NCBI RefSeq assembly: GCF_024296685.1
Contig: NZ_CP100763.1
Span: forward strand, 310,001-374,000
DNA length: 64,000 nt
From: Natrinema marinum
Lineage (GTDB): Archaea > Halobacteriota > Halobacteria > Halobacteriales > Natrialbaceae
Reading direction: 5' to 3'
Positions 38,124 to 46,889 of the stretch are shown in pieces. The position numbers and the translations under genes are program-made. Under the pieces are notes generated by a model that was not told the origin of the DNA, ran no database searches, and worked only from the letters and a program-made list of their open reading frames with translations. The first letter of the stretch is position 1; each line of letters opens with the position of its first letter.

Positions 38124-40055
38124 CTAGAACGGTGCGACGTGGATCGGGCCGGTCCCGACGATCATCCAGGTCACGAGGACCCCGGTCAGGAGCCCGCCAA
38201 CCAGCGGCGAGTCGGTCAGTCGCGCGGCCGCCGTCGCGACGACGGTCGCGACCGCGAGGGTCCCGGTCGCGCTGATCGCCGTGATCGCCAGCGGCCCCGC
38301 GCTCGGCACCGGCAGTCCGTAGCCGAGGAACAGCGGCACGTACTGGACGGCCAGCAAGACGAGCAGTCCCCCGCAGGTGACCGCGAGCGCGCGACCGAGC
38401 GTCCGCGGGAGCGAGCGCGCCTCGAGCCCGTTCGAGCCGCCGACGCGCTCGAGGCCGGCCGCGAAGGCGACCGCGGCAGCCGTGATCGGCAGGACGTACA
38501 CCGCGAGCGAGACCCACCGCACCGGAGAGAGCGTCGTGACGCCGACGACCCAGGCATTGAGCGCCCCGCCGGCCACGGCGTCGGCGACGACCGCGAGGAT
38601 GTACAGCGCGCCGATACCGGCGACGGCCGCGGTGAGCGCGCGGCCGATCGTCGCGCCGTCGGGTGCGAGCCGCCGGAGCGACGCCCGGTCGACACCACCG
38701 CGCCGCCAGCGGACGACGCCGGCGGCGAGCGCGACCGTCCCGACGATCCAGAGGAGGTAGCCGTGGGTGAGTTCCTGATGCGTGAGCCGCGTCGTCGGCA
38801 CGGCGGCGGTGCCGATCGCGTACAGCGGGTAGAGCGTGAGCGCTGGCAGGAGCGAGAGCCCGACGCGCATCGACAGTGAACTCCCATCGTCGGCCCCGAT
38901 CGGTGCGGTCGCCCCAGTCTCGCGGGTCGCTTCGCTCCCCGCTCGCTCCTCCGAGGCGTCCTCAGAAGTGCTTCGCACTTCTGATGGGCTGCGAGAATCG
39001 CAAGGCGATTCTCGAGCGCTTCGTGCCCCGCTCCCCTCGAGGCGCCGCCAGACGAGCGCGCTCGTGCCGACCGCGACGACGACCCCGCCGAGCAGCGCGA
39101 CGGCGTGGCCGATCGAGGCCCAGTACCAGCGCTGGTCGGCGGTCGTCGGCTCGTCGGCGCCGCCCGTGGTGCGTTCGATCCAGCCGACCGTGTCCGCGAC
39201 GGCGGTCGTCGACCGGTGCATGCCGGTGTGGATCGTCGGCGGTGCGGTGAACTGCCGCGCGGTGCCGTCCTCGATCGAGCCGTAGGTCCGGCCGGGCTCG
39301 ACCGGCGGCGCCGTCGGGAACGCGGTGGCGAGTTTCTCACCCTCGTTGACGTTCCCCGGAGTCGACTCGTTCCACATCGCCGAACTGTACTCGTCGTACG
39401 GCGCGTAGACGACCGCCACGTTCCGCGGGAACGTCTCGTTGGCCGCCGGCGCGCCCACAAAGCCCCACGTCGAGCCGATCAGGACGATCGACTCGTAGCC
39501 GTCGGGATGGGCCTCCGCGGCCGCCAGCGAGGCGAACCCGCCCATCGAGTGTCCCGCCAGCGCGACCCGATCTTCGTCCACCGTCTCGAGCGAGCGGGTG
39601 TACTCCAGACTCGCCGGGCCGCCCCAGCCGTCGGCGAAGGCCGGCGGCGCCGAGTCGCCGTGGCCGGGCTGGTCGACGGTGACGGCGACGTAGCCGCGAT
39701 CGGCGAGTTCCGTCGCGAAACTCGACATCGTCCCGCGGTCGCCCGTGTAGCCGTGGATCAGCAGCGCGGCCGGCGCGGGATCGTCTGCGCTGACGCTCGC
39801 CGGTTCGTAGACGGTCGCGGCGAGCGCGACCCCGGAGTCGGTCTCGACCGTCGTCTCGCGGACCTCGACCTCGCCACCGCCGGTCGTGGCCCAGTTGCCG
39901 ACCGCCGTTCCGGCGGCGACGAGTACCAGGCCGACGGCGATCGCGGCCAGTATCTGTCGCGTCTCGATTCCCCAATCCCCCGACCGACCGGAGTCGGACT
40001 CTGCCACCGAGTCCGACACCGAATCGGCCGAATCGTAAGCAGTGTGATCCCCCAT
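38124..40055 (-). CDS. Alpha/beta hydrolase with C-terminal multi-pass membrane domain
   Basis: This protein has about 643 residues. After an acidic N-terminus comes one membrane helix (about 30-55). An alpha/beta hydrolase domain (about 75-305) follows, with the nucleophile elbow GHSMGG, LLIHGYTGDRGTMSSFA and a later His segment. A further helix, a highly charged linker at about 345-395, and then about eight membrane segments make up the rest. The hydrolase domain probably faces outside the membrane and could be an esterase or peptidase on lipids or peptides. The linker DNA contains two perfect palindromes. A GTG three bases earlier (40058) is an alternative start. Confidence 0.83.
   Translation of the reverse strand: MGDHTAYDSADSVSDSVAESDSGRSGDWGIETRQILAAIAVGLVLVAAGTAVGNWATTGGGEVEVRETTVETDSGVALAATVYEPASVSADDPAPAALLIHGYTGDRGTMSSFATELADRGYVAVTVDQPGHGDSAPPAFADGWGGPASLEYTRSLETVDEDRVALAGHSMGGFASLAAAEAHPDGYESIVLIGSTWGFVGAPAANETFPRNVAVVYAPYDEYSSAMWNESTPGNVNEGEKLATAFPTAPPVEPGRTYGSIEDGTARQFTAPPTIHTGMHRSTTAVADTVGWIERTTGGADEPTTADQRWYWASIGHAVALLGGVVVAVGTSALVWRRLEGSGARSARESPCDSRSPSEVRSTSEDASEERAGSEATRETGATAPIGADDGSSLSMRVGLSLLPALTLYPLYAIGTAAVPTTRLTHQELTHGYLLWIVGTVALAAGVVRWRRGGVDRASLRRLAPDGATIGRALTAAVAGIGALYILAVVADAVAGGALNAWVVGVTTLSPVRWVSLAVYVLPITAAAVAFAAGLERVGGSNGLEARSLPRTLGRALAVTCGGLLVLLAVQYVPLFLGYGLPVPSAGPLAITAISATGTLAVATVVATAAARLTDSPLVGGLLTGVLVTWMIVGTGPIHVAPF
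38962..38984. repeat. Perfect 10-bp palindrome with TTC loop inside coding sequence
   Basis: TCAGAAGTGC-TTC-GCACTTCTGA forms a perfect 10-bp hairpin. It lies in the region encoding the hydrolase linker and is followed 7 bases later by a second hairpin of identical dimensions. Confidence 0.8.
38992..39014. repeat. Second perfect 10-bp palindrome (AAG loop, TTC-type on minus)
   Basis: CGAGAATCGC-AAG-GCGATTCTCG is a perfect 10-bp stem with a 3-nt loop. Read as a pair with 38962-38984, it is a tandem of two 23-nt hairpins inserted in the linker of the hydrolase gene without breaking the frame. Confidence 0.8.
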
Positions 40056-40165
40056 CACATGCTACATTAAAGGGATTCTATACGAAAGTATCGGATCGGG
40101 TTCCGTCCACCGACGGTTGAGTGGTCACACCGGCGAGTGGGCGGCCGTCGAGTGGCCGTAGAGCG

Positions 40166-40621
40166 TTACTCGACACCTCTCGACTCGCGGCCGGTCGGCA
40201 GCAGCGTCGAGACCCGCGCGTTCTCCTTGAGCTCGAGGCCGCCGTCGGCGACCGACAGCGGCAGCAGCGGCAGGTGGTCGCGCACCTGCACGGATGGATG
40301 GGACCCGCCGCGGGCGAGCAGTTCGTTGCGCGGCTGGAGCAGCGCCGGCTCCCCGAGTCCCGTCAGGAACTCGTTGTGCTGGATCACGTACTGGCCGCCG
40401 GCGAGTTCCCACCAGCCGAACTCGTCGTCGGGGTTTCGCAGCACCGTCGGCACGGGCTCTAAATCGGCGTCCGCGAGTTCGTCGCCGCCGAAATCGATGC
40501 GGCCGGGGGCGGCCACCTCGTAGACCGCGCTGACCGTCAGGTCGATCCCGTGTTCGTGGACCTGAGTTGGCTCGTACACTAGATTGTCGACGCTCTCGGC
40601 GAAGGGATGGTCGGCGGACAT
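40166..40621 (-). CDS. dCTP deaminase/dUTPase-superfamily protein
   Basis: The 151-residue protein has a trimeric dUTPase/Dcd-like beta fold. It carries the segments FGWWELAGGQYVIQHNEFL and LPLLPLSVADGGLELKENA, similar in arrangement to the dUTPase phosphate-binding and C-terminal motifs. I cannot identify all catalytic residues, so enzymatic activity is uncertain; it may be a divergent paralogue of Dcd. It is divergent from the O-methyltransferase gene, with 90 bases between starts. Confidence 0.62.
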   Translation of the reverse strand: MSADHPFAESVDNLVYEPTQVHEHGIDLTVSAVYEVAAPGRIDFGGDELADADLEPVPTVLRNPDDEFGWWELAGGQYVIQHNEFLTGLGEPALLQPRNELLARGGSHPSVQVRDHLPLLPLSVADGGLELKENARVSTLLPTGRESRGVE

Positions 40622-40711
40622 GTTACTCGAAACGACGGTTTCGAGCGGGAAAAAGGATTCAGGTTCGCCCACAGCCCCGACTCCTATAGGCTGGCGCGCG
40701 TAGCGTCGCCT

Positions 40712-41380
40712 ATGACCGACGTTCTCTCCGACGAGATCGCTCGCTTCGTTCGCGCGGTCGGCCCGGACCCCGACGAGACCTTGCTCGAGATGGACGAGTA
40801 TGCGGCCGCCGAGGGGTTCCCCCACGTCGGCCCCGAGGTGGGCGCGTTCCTCCGGTTTCTCGCCCGACTGACCGACGCCGAGCGGGTCTTCGAGTTCGGC
40901 TCTGGCTACGGCTACTCGGCCTACTGGCTCGCCGCGGCGCTGCCCGACGCCGGCGAAATAGTCCTCACCGAGGTCGACGAGGTCGAACTCGAGTTGGCCC
41001 GCGAGTACATGGCTGCGGGCGGCTACGACGGGATCGCCCGGTACGAACTCGGCGACGCGATGGAGGCCGTCGAGGACTACGACGGCCCGTTCGATGTCGT
41101 CCTGATCGACCACCAGAAGGAGCGCTACGCGGACGCGTTCGAGGCCATCCGATCGAAGGTCCCGGTCGGCGGGGTCGTCGTCGCCGACAACGCGATCACG
41201 GCCAGCGTCGTCGACTTCGACGCGATCCTCGAGTGGGCGGAGGGCGGTTCCCCGACCGACGTGAACGATCACACGCAGGGAATCATCGACTACCTCGAGA
41301 CGGTGCGGGCCGATCCGGCCTTCGAGACGATCGGCGTCCCGCTGGGCGAAGGAATCGCGGTGAGTTACCGCATCGAGTAG
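40712..41380 (+). CDS. SAM-dependent O-methyltransferase (family 3)
   Basis: This 222-residue class I methyltransferase has SAM motif I VFEFGSGYGYSAYWLA, an acidic end of strand 2 (EIVLTEVDEVEL), and the metal/catalytic region DVVLIDHQKERYADAF with ADNAITAS further on. This matches the caffeoyl-CoA/catechol O-methyltransferase family; the substrate is unknown. The ATG at 40712 is chosen; the longer frame would overlap the divergent promoter. Its 3' end overlaps the convergent membrane protein gene by 16 bases. Confidence 0.87.
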   Translation: MTDVLSDEIARFVRAVGPDPDETLLEMDEYAAAEGFPHVGPEVGAFLRFLARLTDAERVFEFGSGYGYSAYWLAAALPDAGEIVLTEVDEVELELAREYMAAGGYDGIARYELGDAMEAVEDYDGPFDVVLIDHQKERYADAFEAIRSKVPVGGVVVADNAITASVVDFDAILEWAEGGSPTDVNDHTQGIIDYLETVRADPAFETIGVPLGEGIAVSYRIE

Positions 41381-41853
41381 TCGGAGGCGTCGCCCTCGAA
41401 CACGCTCTCGTCGGGCTCTTCGGCCGGGGCCGGGGAGCCGTACTCACGGAAGCCGAGGAAGATCGTCGCGGCGGCCGCGGCGAGCAGCGTCGCCCACGTC
41501 ACTGCGGTGAGCGCGACGATCGTTATTTCGGCGGGACCCGGTGTGGCCGCGCCGATCGTCTCGAGGCCGACGGCGTGGCTGCCCGCAACCCCGAGGAATG
41601 CGAGCCAGAGGCCCAGCGCCGTCCGTGCGAGTACCCGCCGGTCGACCGACTGGGCGTATCGAGCGACGCAGTAGACGCCGCCGATCGCGAGCGTCGTGGC
41701 CCCGAGCGTGAGTTCGATCGCGTCGACGGCGACGGTTCCGACGCCGGCGACTGCAAAACAGGCGAGCGAGGCGGCGAGCAGGGGTCGGTCCGTGCCGGTT
41801 GTTGTCGGAATCACGTCGTGCACCGCTTTGCCGGGTTGAGTCGGCGCCCGCAT
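41365..41853 (-). CDS. Hypothetical membrane protein (four to five helices)
   Basis: This 162-residue protein has hydrophobic segments at about 24-44, 47-66, 78-98, and 110-135, and an acidic C-terminus. I recognise no family. The start is uncertain: a TATAAA element (minus strand, 41858-41853) overlaps the first ATG. The transcript would therefore begin near 41830, and a GTG at 41823 would then be the true leaderless or near-leaderless start. Confidence 0.65.
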   Translation of the reverse strand: MRAPTQPGKAVHDVIPTTTGTDRPLLAASLACFAVAGVGTVAVDAIELTLGATTLAIGGVYCVARYAQSVDRRVLARTALGLWLAFLGVAGSHAVGLETIGAATPGPAEITIVALTAVTWATLLAAAAATIFLGFREYGSPAPAEEPDESVFEGDASDYSMR

Positions 41854-42200
41854 TTATAGCTGTTGGCTCGAGCCGATCGGCCGCCAACGTTATTCTCCCC
41901 GGATGTGACAGACCGGATGGCGAGGAACGGGTTCGGTCTTCAGCGACGGAATTCGTCCGACCATGCATCAGTCCTCGCCGTTCCGGGATCGGTCCACGAC
42001 GGCGCATCGGCCGCGTGTCTCGATTTCGGCCCGTCGATTGACACACCACGATCGAACGGGGGCTCGAACGCCGGCGTCCGACCGGCGTTTTCTGCGGGGG
42101 TGACACCGGCGACAGTCACGATCCGACGGGCCGTCGATCCCGCCGACGGTTCACTCGACGAGACAGGACCTATTTCTGAGACCAGCACCGAGCTACCGCT
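41854..42200. other. Divergent intergenic region
   Basis: These 347 bases separate the membrane protein from DUF2071. They contain the minus-strand TATAAA at their left edge and a weak CTATTT element about 32 bases before the DUF2071 ATG. I see no RNA gene or repeat. Confidence 0.45.
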
Positions 42201-42896
42201 ATGGTCCTCCCGCTGGCGATGGGGTGGCGCAACCTCCTGTTCGAGAACTGGCCGGTCGATCCCGCGGAACTGAACGCGCGGCTCCCCGACGCGCTCGAGG
42301 CAGACACCTACGACGGCTCCGCGTGGCTCTCGGTGATTCCCTTTACGAACGTCGCCGTCCGGCCGAAGGGGCTCCCCGAGTGGGCCGGCGTCGCGCTGCC
42401 GGAGATCAACGTCAGGACGTACGTCACGCACGACGGCGTCCCGAGCGTGTATTTCTTCAGCCTCGACGCACAGGGAGTCGCGAGCGTGACGGGTGCGCGA
42501 CTGTTCCATCACCTCCCGTACTACTACGCCCGAATCTCGCTGTCTCGAGCCAATGGCGGCGTCGCGTTCAGCAGTCGCCGATACCATCCCGGCGCGCGCC
42601 CCGCCCGCTACGAGGCAACCTATCGGCCGACCGGCGATTCGTTCTCGGCTCCGGACGATCCGTTGGCGAGCTTCCTCGTCGAACGCTACCGATTTTATAC
42701 GGAAGCCCCCGACGGCTCGGTGCGTTATACTGATGTCGACCACGAGCCCTGGACGTTGTATCCGGCGACCGCCGATGTCGAGACCAACACGCTACTCTCG
42801 GGGAACGGCTTCGCGTACCCCGAAGCCGACCCAGTGCGATACTATAGCCCCGGCCTCGACGTGGTCGCACGGACGAGCAACCGTCTCGAGGACTGA
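42201..42896 (+). CDS. DUF2071 (YqjF-like) protein
   Basis: The 231-residue protein shows the DUF2071 features: MGWRNLLFENWPVDPAELNARLP at the N-terminus, WLSVIPFTNVAVRPKG, LPEINVRTYV, VYFFSLDA and later EPWTLYPATADV. The family is widely distributed and its activity is unknown; the fold relates to acetoacetate decarboxylase-like barrels. It probably stands alone in its transcription unit. Confidence 0.88.
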   Translation: MVLPLAMGWRNLLFENWPVDPAELNARLPDALEADTYDGSAWLSVIPFTNVAVRPKGLPEWAGVALPEINVRTYVTHDGVPSVYFFSLDAQGVASVTGARLFHHLPYYYARISLSRANGGVAFSSRRYHPGARPARYEATYRPTGDSFSAPDDPLASFLVERYRFYTEAPDGSVRYTDVDHEPWTLYPATADVETNTLLSGNGFAYPEADPVRYYSPGLDVVARTSNRLED

Positions 42897-42992
42897 CCCG
42901 CTATCCCCGCCTCGCGTGGCGGTGGTGCTTCCGGCGGGACTGTGACGGCCGCGGTAGTCAAGGGGGGTTCTCGAGCAGCCCCGCCGAAGGCG

Positions 42993-43928
42993 TTACGGCG
43001 TATTGAAGATCGTCGGGCCGCCCATTGTCGAGACGGTGTTCTCGCCGTAGATTTGCCGCTCCTGGTAGTCTTTGATCGGCTCGGTGAACGCACCGATCCC
43101 GTCTTTCGCTGCCGCCCGCGGGAGATCGTCGTCGAGTCCGACCGCTGCTGAGGCCGTGTACGCGTAGTACCGGCCGAGTTTGTCCAGCCGGTTGAGGTCG
43201 ACCGGCGTCGTCTTGTCGGCCAGATCGACGCCCTGCGAGTAGATCTCGTCCGTCGTGTTCACCAGATTCTCGAGATCGTTCAGGATGTCCACGCTCGGGA
43301 TCGCCGCCGGGATCGTCGTGCTCACCTCGCCGTCGCCGAGCGACGAGTTACTCAGATTCACCGTCAACTCCACGTCGAACGGCCTGAAGTAGTTCTGCGC
43401 CGGGACGCTCTCTTTCGTGAACTTCGGCTGCAGCAGATCGGAGCCGGGTGCGCCCGACTCGATTGCTACCGAGTCGTGCTGGCTGTTGAACTGGTGGACC
43501 GCACCGTACCCGACTCCGCTGAACGGCGTCGTGTTGATGATGATCTCCACCTCGCCGAAGTTCGAGGTCTCACAGCCCCACTCGAGAATGTACGGCAGTT
43601 TCGCGCGGTAGTAGTCACAGCCGTTCCAGAACGAACAGTTGGTGTTCTGTGTCCCGTTCGGCAGGACGAACATGCCGTCGTACTCGTATCCCTCGTAGCC
43701 TTCGACCGTCCCGTCGGCGTTGTCGACGTTGAAGAGCCGATCCTGGCCGTTGTCGTCCATGGCGAGCGTCGGGAACGACAGCCCGACTCGCCATCGGGTG
43801 TCGGTCGTGCTGGCCGCGGTGATCCCCGCTCCTGCAACCGTGAACGCACCGAGACTGCAACCGGTGACTTTCAGTGCTTGGCGACGCGACAGCGTTTTCG
43901 TCCGCCGAGTTCCGTCTGAAGTTACCAT
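42993..43928 (-). CDS. Tat-exported protein of unknown function
   Basis: The 311-residue protein begins with a twin-arginine signal (LSRRQALKVTGCSLGAFTVAGAGITA). The mature part is rich in Asn, Gly and aromatic residues. It has a possible disulfide pair or pairs (FWNGCDYY, EWGCETSNF, TNCSFW) and at least five N-glycosylation sequons (NGT, NCS, NTT, NLS/NSS). No domain is recognised. It is divergent from the PQQ-like beta-propeller protein at 44221, so both may act at the cell surface. The ATG at 43928 is fixed by a TATA box 26-30 nt upstream. Confidence 0.75.
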   Translation of the reverse strand: MVTSDGTRRTKTLSRRQALKVTGCSLGAFTVAGAGITAASTTDTRWRVGLSFPTLAMDDNGQDRLFNVDNADGTVEGYEGYEYDGMFVLPNGTQNTNCSFWNGCDYYRAKLPYILEWGCETSNFGEVEIIINTTPFSGVGYGAVHQFNSQHDSVAIESGAPGSDLLQPKFTKESVPAQNYFRPFDVELTVNLSNSSLGDGEVSTTIPAAIPSVDILNDLENLVNTTDEIYSQGVDLADKTTPVDLNRLDKLGRYYAYTASAAVGLDDDLPRAAAKDGIGAFTEPIKDYQERQIYGENTVSTMGGPTIFNTP

Positions 43929-43953
43929 TGCAAACCAGTAATCACCGCCATGT

Positions 43954-43961
43954 GATATAAG
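43954..43961 (-). promoter_or_regulatory. TATA-like box for the Tat-exported protein
   Basis: On the minus strand CTTATATC lies 26-33 nt before the ATG at 43928, within an A+T-rich stretch (43940-44010). It implies a near-leaderless message. Confidence 0.6.
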
Positions 43962-44220
43962 AATTTCTTGGGTAGTAGTATATGATACTATATACGTTCT
44001 ATACGGATCAATACCGCTTTCCGGATTCGGGAATCGGCGACTGAGATCGCTACGGGAGGCTGCGAGAACCGGACCCGGCCCGATATCGGCTTCGATCTCG
44101 GTTCTCCGGCGCGATAATCGACGACCAGTCCCGTGACCGGCGGACACGACGGTAGCGTTCGGGCTGGCTGAAACTTCCGTATTCCCAATCCTTTTCGGAA
44201 TTCCATCTCTCGAGCGACAC

Positions 44221-45690
44221 GTGAGACGACGTTCATTCATCTCTCACTGTGGGGGAATCGGTTTCGGGATCGCGGGACTACAGACTGCCGTGGCATCGGG
44301 GCGCACGCTCGCACCCGGTGCGTCCGAGTGGCACCTCGAGACCGGCGGCTCGATCGGCGGCTCTCCGACGATCGTCGATGGAACGGTCTACATTGGTAGC
44401 GACAACCGTCCGAACACACCTACCGGAACCGTCTACGCCGTCGACGCGGCGACGGGTGACGAGACCTGGTCGACGGACGTGCGTACCGTCGACGCGTCGC
44501 CGACGGTCGTCGACGGCACCGTCTACGTCGACGCGAGCAGCACGCTCCGGGCGCTTGACGCCGCGACCGGCGAGCAACTGTGGGAACGCCCGATGGGCGG
44601 TGCCGTCGAGACAGCGCCAACGGTCGTTGACGGCACCGTCTACCTCGGGGACGCCAACACCGTCGTCGCTCTCGATGCGGCGACGGGCGAAGGGGTGTGG
44701 GAGTTCCGCGCTCAACAGTTGAACGCCAGCACGCCGACCGTGGTCGGCGGCACGGTCTTCGTCGGCAGTTCGCCGAACGTGAGAGACAGCGACGATAGGG
44801 GCGTCTTCGCCATCGACGCGGAGACGGGCGATCAGGTGTGGCACCACCAGACGAACGGCTACGTCGACAGCGCGCCGACGGTCGCCGCCGGCTCGGTCTT
44901 CGTCGGCGACGAGGCCGGCAACGCCTATCGAATCGACGCGCAGTCGGGGGAGCGACGCTGGTCGTCCGGGACGAGCGATGCGGTATACGACACGCCGACC
45001 GTCGCGAACGGGGCCGTGTTCGTCCCGGCGCTGGACGGCACCCTCCACGCCTTCGAGATCAGCGGCGGCGGCCGGTGGGCGACACAGTTCGATGGGTATC
45101 TCGGCGTTCCGCCGACCGTCGCGGGTGAGACCGTCTACGTCGGAACCGACACCGGCACGCTGTACGCCCTGAACACCCAGAACGGCGACCAGCGGTGGAC
45201 CTACGACTCGAGAAACGAGACGCTCACCGGCGCGACGGTTTCGAACGGCGTCGTCTACCTCGGTGGCGACGCCGGTCATCTGGAGGCGGTCCAGGCTCAC
45301 AGCGACGCCTCGAGTACCGGATCACGTGTTCGGTTCGGGACGGTCGGCCACACCGGTGCCTGGGCCGGAGAGTCGGTCGCGTTCGGCGAACTCGACTTCG
45401 GCGGCGACCAGCCATCCGAACCACAGCCCGTACACCCCGACGACATCGGGGGAGGGTCCGACGACACCGAGCAGAGCGACGGCTCGTCTTCCAGCGAAAG
45501 CACCCAAGGTGCCGGGAGTGGGGCATCGAACGACTCCACTCGTTCGGACGGCGAACCGTCGACGTCCGACGGAACCACCTCGGGCTCTGCAAGCGGCTCA
45601 CCGGGCTTTGGCACACTGACGGCGGTCGCAGGCATCAGCGGTGCCGCCGCGTTGCGGTACCGGCGAACGGACCAGTCTCGAGAGGAGTAG
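44221..45690 (+). CDS. Exported PQQ-binding-like beta-propeller protein with PGF-CTERM-like end
   Basis: This 489-residue protein starts at GTG with an export signal of twin-arginine type (RRRSFISHCGGIGFGIAG). It continues as about seven to eight beta-propeller repeats of the PQQ-like WD-type (TVYAVDAATGDETW, LRALDAATGEQLWE, VVALDAATGEGVWEF and more; about residues 30-385). A Ser/Thr/Asp-rich linker (415-455) follows, then PGFGTLTAVAGISGAAALRY with Arg residues. That end resembles PGF-CTERM, the archaeosortase A recognition signal. It is therefore likely anchored at the surface after C-terminal processing. No PQQ enzyme active site is evident; repeats may mediate binding. Confidence 0.87.
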   Translation: MRRRSFISHCGGIGFGIAGLQTAVASGRTLAPGASEWHLETGGSIGGSPTIVDGTVYIGSDNRPNTPTGTVYAVDAATGDETWSTDVRTVDASPTVVDGTVYVDASSTLRALDAATGEQLWERPMGGAVETAPTVVDGTVYLGDANTVVALDAATGEGVWEFRAQQLNASTPTVVGGTVFVGSSPNVRDSDDRGVFAIDAETGDQVWHHQTNGYVDSAPTVAAGSVFVGDEAGNAYRIDAQSGERRWSSGTSDAVYDTPTVANGAVFVPALDGTLHAFEISGGGRWATQFDGYLGVPPTVAGETVYVGTDTGTLYALNTQNGDQRWTYDSRNETLTGATVSNGVVYLGGDAGHLEAVQAHSDASSTGSRVRFGTVGHTGAWAGESVAFGELDFGGDQPSEPQPVHPDDIGGGSDDTEQSDGSSSSESTQGAGSGASNDSTRSDGEPSTSDGTTSGSASGSPGFGTLTAVAGISGAAALRYRRTDQSREE

Positions 45691-45847
45691 GCGCGGCGTC
45701 CTCGTCGCGTCGTACCGTCGCATTGTGTCCGGTATATTTGGTGACTCCGCTCGAGTGGCGACGACTGTCGAAACGAGCCACGAAGTTCGGTAGTGTAGGA
45801 TTGTATCTTCGCTGCGGGTACGACGGAACCGCACGACAGCGGCTGTC

Positions 45848-46174
45848 TCAGACGATGTCCGGCGTGAAGGGGTAGGAGTAGACTTCACCGTTGTTGGCTT
45901 TCACTGTCGCGATAATGACCAGGATGAGGTCGACCAAAGCGATCACCGGGAACAAGAGGAAGCCGATGAGGACAACCATCAGTATCCCAGAAATAATGAG
46001 CGCGATAGCGATCATTATCTGGAAATTCAACGAGTTCTTCGCGTTCTCTTTGACCAGTGTATCGTCGTCGTCGGCGAGTATGAGAATGAGCAGTGGGCCG
46101 ACAAACGACGCAATCAGCGACGATAGGTGTGCTAAGGCTGCCATCGTCGTATCTCCATCCACATCAGTTGACAT
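45848..46174 (-). CDS. DUF4870 small membrane protein
   Basis: The 108-residue protein has the DUF4870 pattern: MAALAHLSSLIASFVGPLLILI, an acidic/Asn segment (DDTLVKENAKNSLNFQ), then two helices (IMIAIALIISGILMVVLIGF; IALVDLILVIIATVKA) and GEVYSYPF at the end. The function is unknown. The start at 46174 (MSTDVDGD) is chosen because a TATA box lies exactly 26 nt upstream; ATG 46183 and GTG 46192 would precede the transcript start. Unlike its neighbours it uses more A/T in third positions. Confidence 0.83.
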   Translation of the reverse strand: MSTDVDGDTTMAALAHLSSLIASFVGPLLILILADDDDTLVKENAKNSLNFQIMIAIALIISGILMVVLIGFLLFPVIALVDLILVIIATVKANNGEVYSYPFTPDIV

Positions 46175-46196
46175 ACCGAACATGTCACACACATCG

Positions 46197-46204
46197 TATA
46201 TAAG
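46197..46204 (-). promoter_or_regulatory. TATA box deciding the DUF4870 start
   Basis: On the minus strand CTTATATA is centred at about 46200, 26 nt before the ATG at 46174. This identifies that ATG as a leaderless start and rules out the two upstream candidates. Confidence 0.7.
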
Positions 46205-46287
46205 ACCTACGTTAATTTAACAAATTTCGACTGGCGTTCGAGCAATCGCCGCGGTTGGGCCAAACGAATCCGTCCGAGAAGACTGAA

Positions 46288-46361
46288 AGCCAGGGCGGGG
46301 ATTTGAACCCCGGAAGTCTCGATTACAAGTCGAGTGCATGAACCGCCCATGCTCCCCTGGC
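46288..46361 (-). tRNA. tRNA-Thr (anticodon UGU)
   Basis: The minus strand folds into a full cloverleaf: acceptor stem GCCAGGG/CCCTGGC (46361-46355 with 46295-46289), D-arm GCAT/ATGC, anticodon stem CTCGA/TCGAG with loop CTTGTAA (anticodon TGT), and T-arm CGGGG-TTCAAAT-CCCCG. Discriminator base is U, as usual for archaeal tRNA-Thr. CCA is not encoded. No intron is present. Confidence 0.95.
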
Positions 46362-46373
46362 GCAGGCCGTGGG

Positions 46374-46889
46374 TTAGCCGTCCTCCTTTGAGTGTGTATC
46401 GTTTTCGCCCGACTCGTCGAGCGATCGGGACATCGACACCCGAAACGCGTCGTAGCCATGCCGGCGATAAAATCGTCTGGCGGCCTCGTTGTCGGCCATC
46501 ACCTCGAGCACCATCGTGTCGGCACCCTTGTCGGCGAGTGACTCCTCGGCGGCCTCGAGCAGGGCGGTGCCGATCCCTCGCCCGCGGACGGCGGGCTCGA
46601 CGTAGATGTTCGAGAGCAGGCCGCGGGTGGCGTCGAGCTCGAGCGAGCCGCGTTCGATCGATATCGAGGCGAAGCCGACGAGCTCGCCCTCGAGGCGGGC
46701 GACGAGGAGGCCGTCGCTGACTCGATAGGCGCCGAGCGTCTGGCGCATCGTCTCCCGGTTCGCGTCGGCGAGGACCGCCGAGTCGTGCCGGCGCTGGTCG
46801 CGCGCCAGCCGGACCCACATGTCCGCCAGGGTCTCCACGTCGTCCGCCGAGGCGGGTTCAATCGTCGGCTGCGGGCTGTCGTGGGGCAT
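46374..46889 (-). CDS. GNAT N-acetyltransferase
   Basis: The 171-residue protein has a GNAT fold: acetyl-CoA loop IYVEPAVRGRGIGTALLEAA and the C-terminal NEAARRFYRRHGYDAF. It resembles RimI-like enzymes acting on protein N-termini or small amines, but the substrate is not known. Its ATG lies within the 3' end of the phosphoglycerate kinase gene (32-base overlap), so the two are probably translated from one message. Confidence 0.88.
   Translation of the reverse strand: MPHDSPQPTIEPASADDVETLADMWVRLARDQRRHDSAVLADANRETMRQTLGAYRVSDGLLVARLEGELVGFASISIERGSLELDATRGLLSNIYVEPAVRGRGIGTALLEAAEESLADKGADTMVLEVMADNEAARRFYRRHGYDAFRVSMSRSLDESGENDTHSKEDG

Noticed and set aside
38962..39014. The paired hairpins as transcription terminators
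   Set aside because: They lie inside an intact coding frame, so they would cut the gene's own message; a mobile palindrome or linker repeat is more likely.
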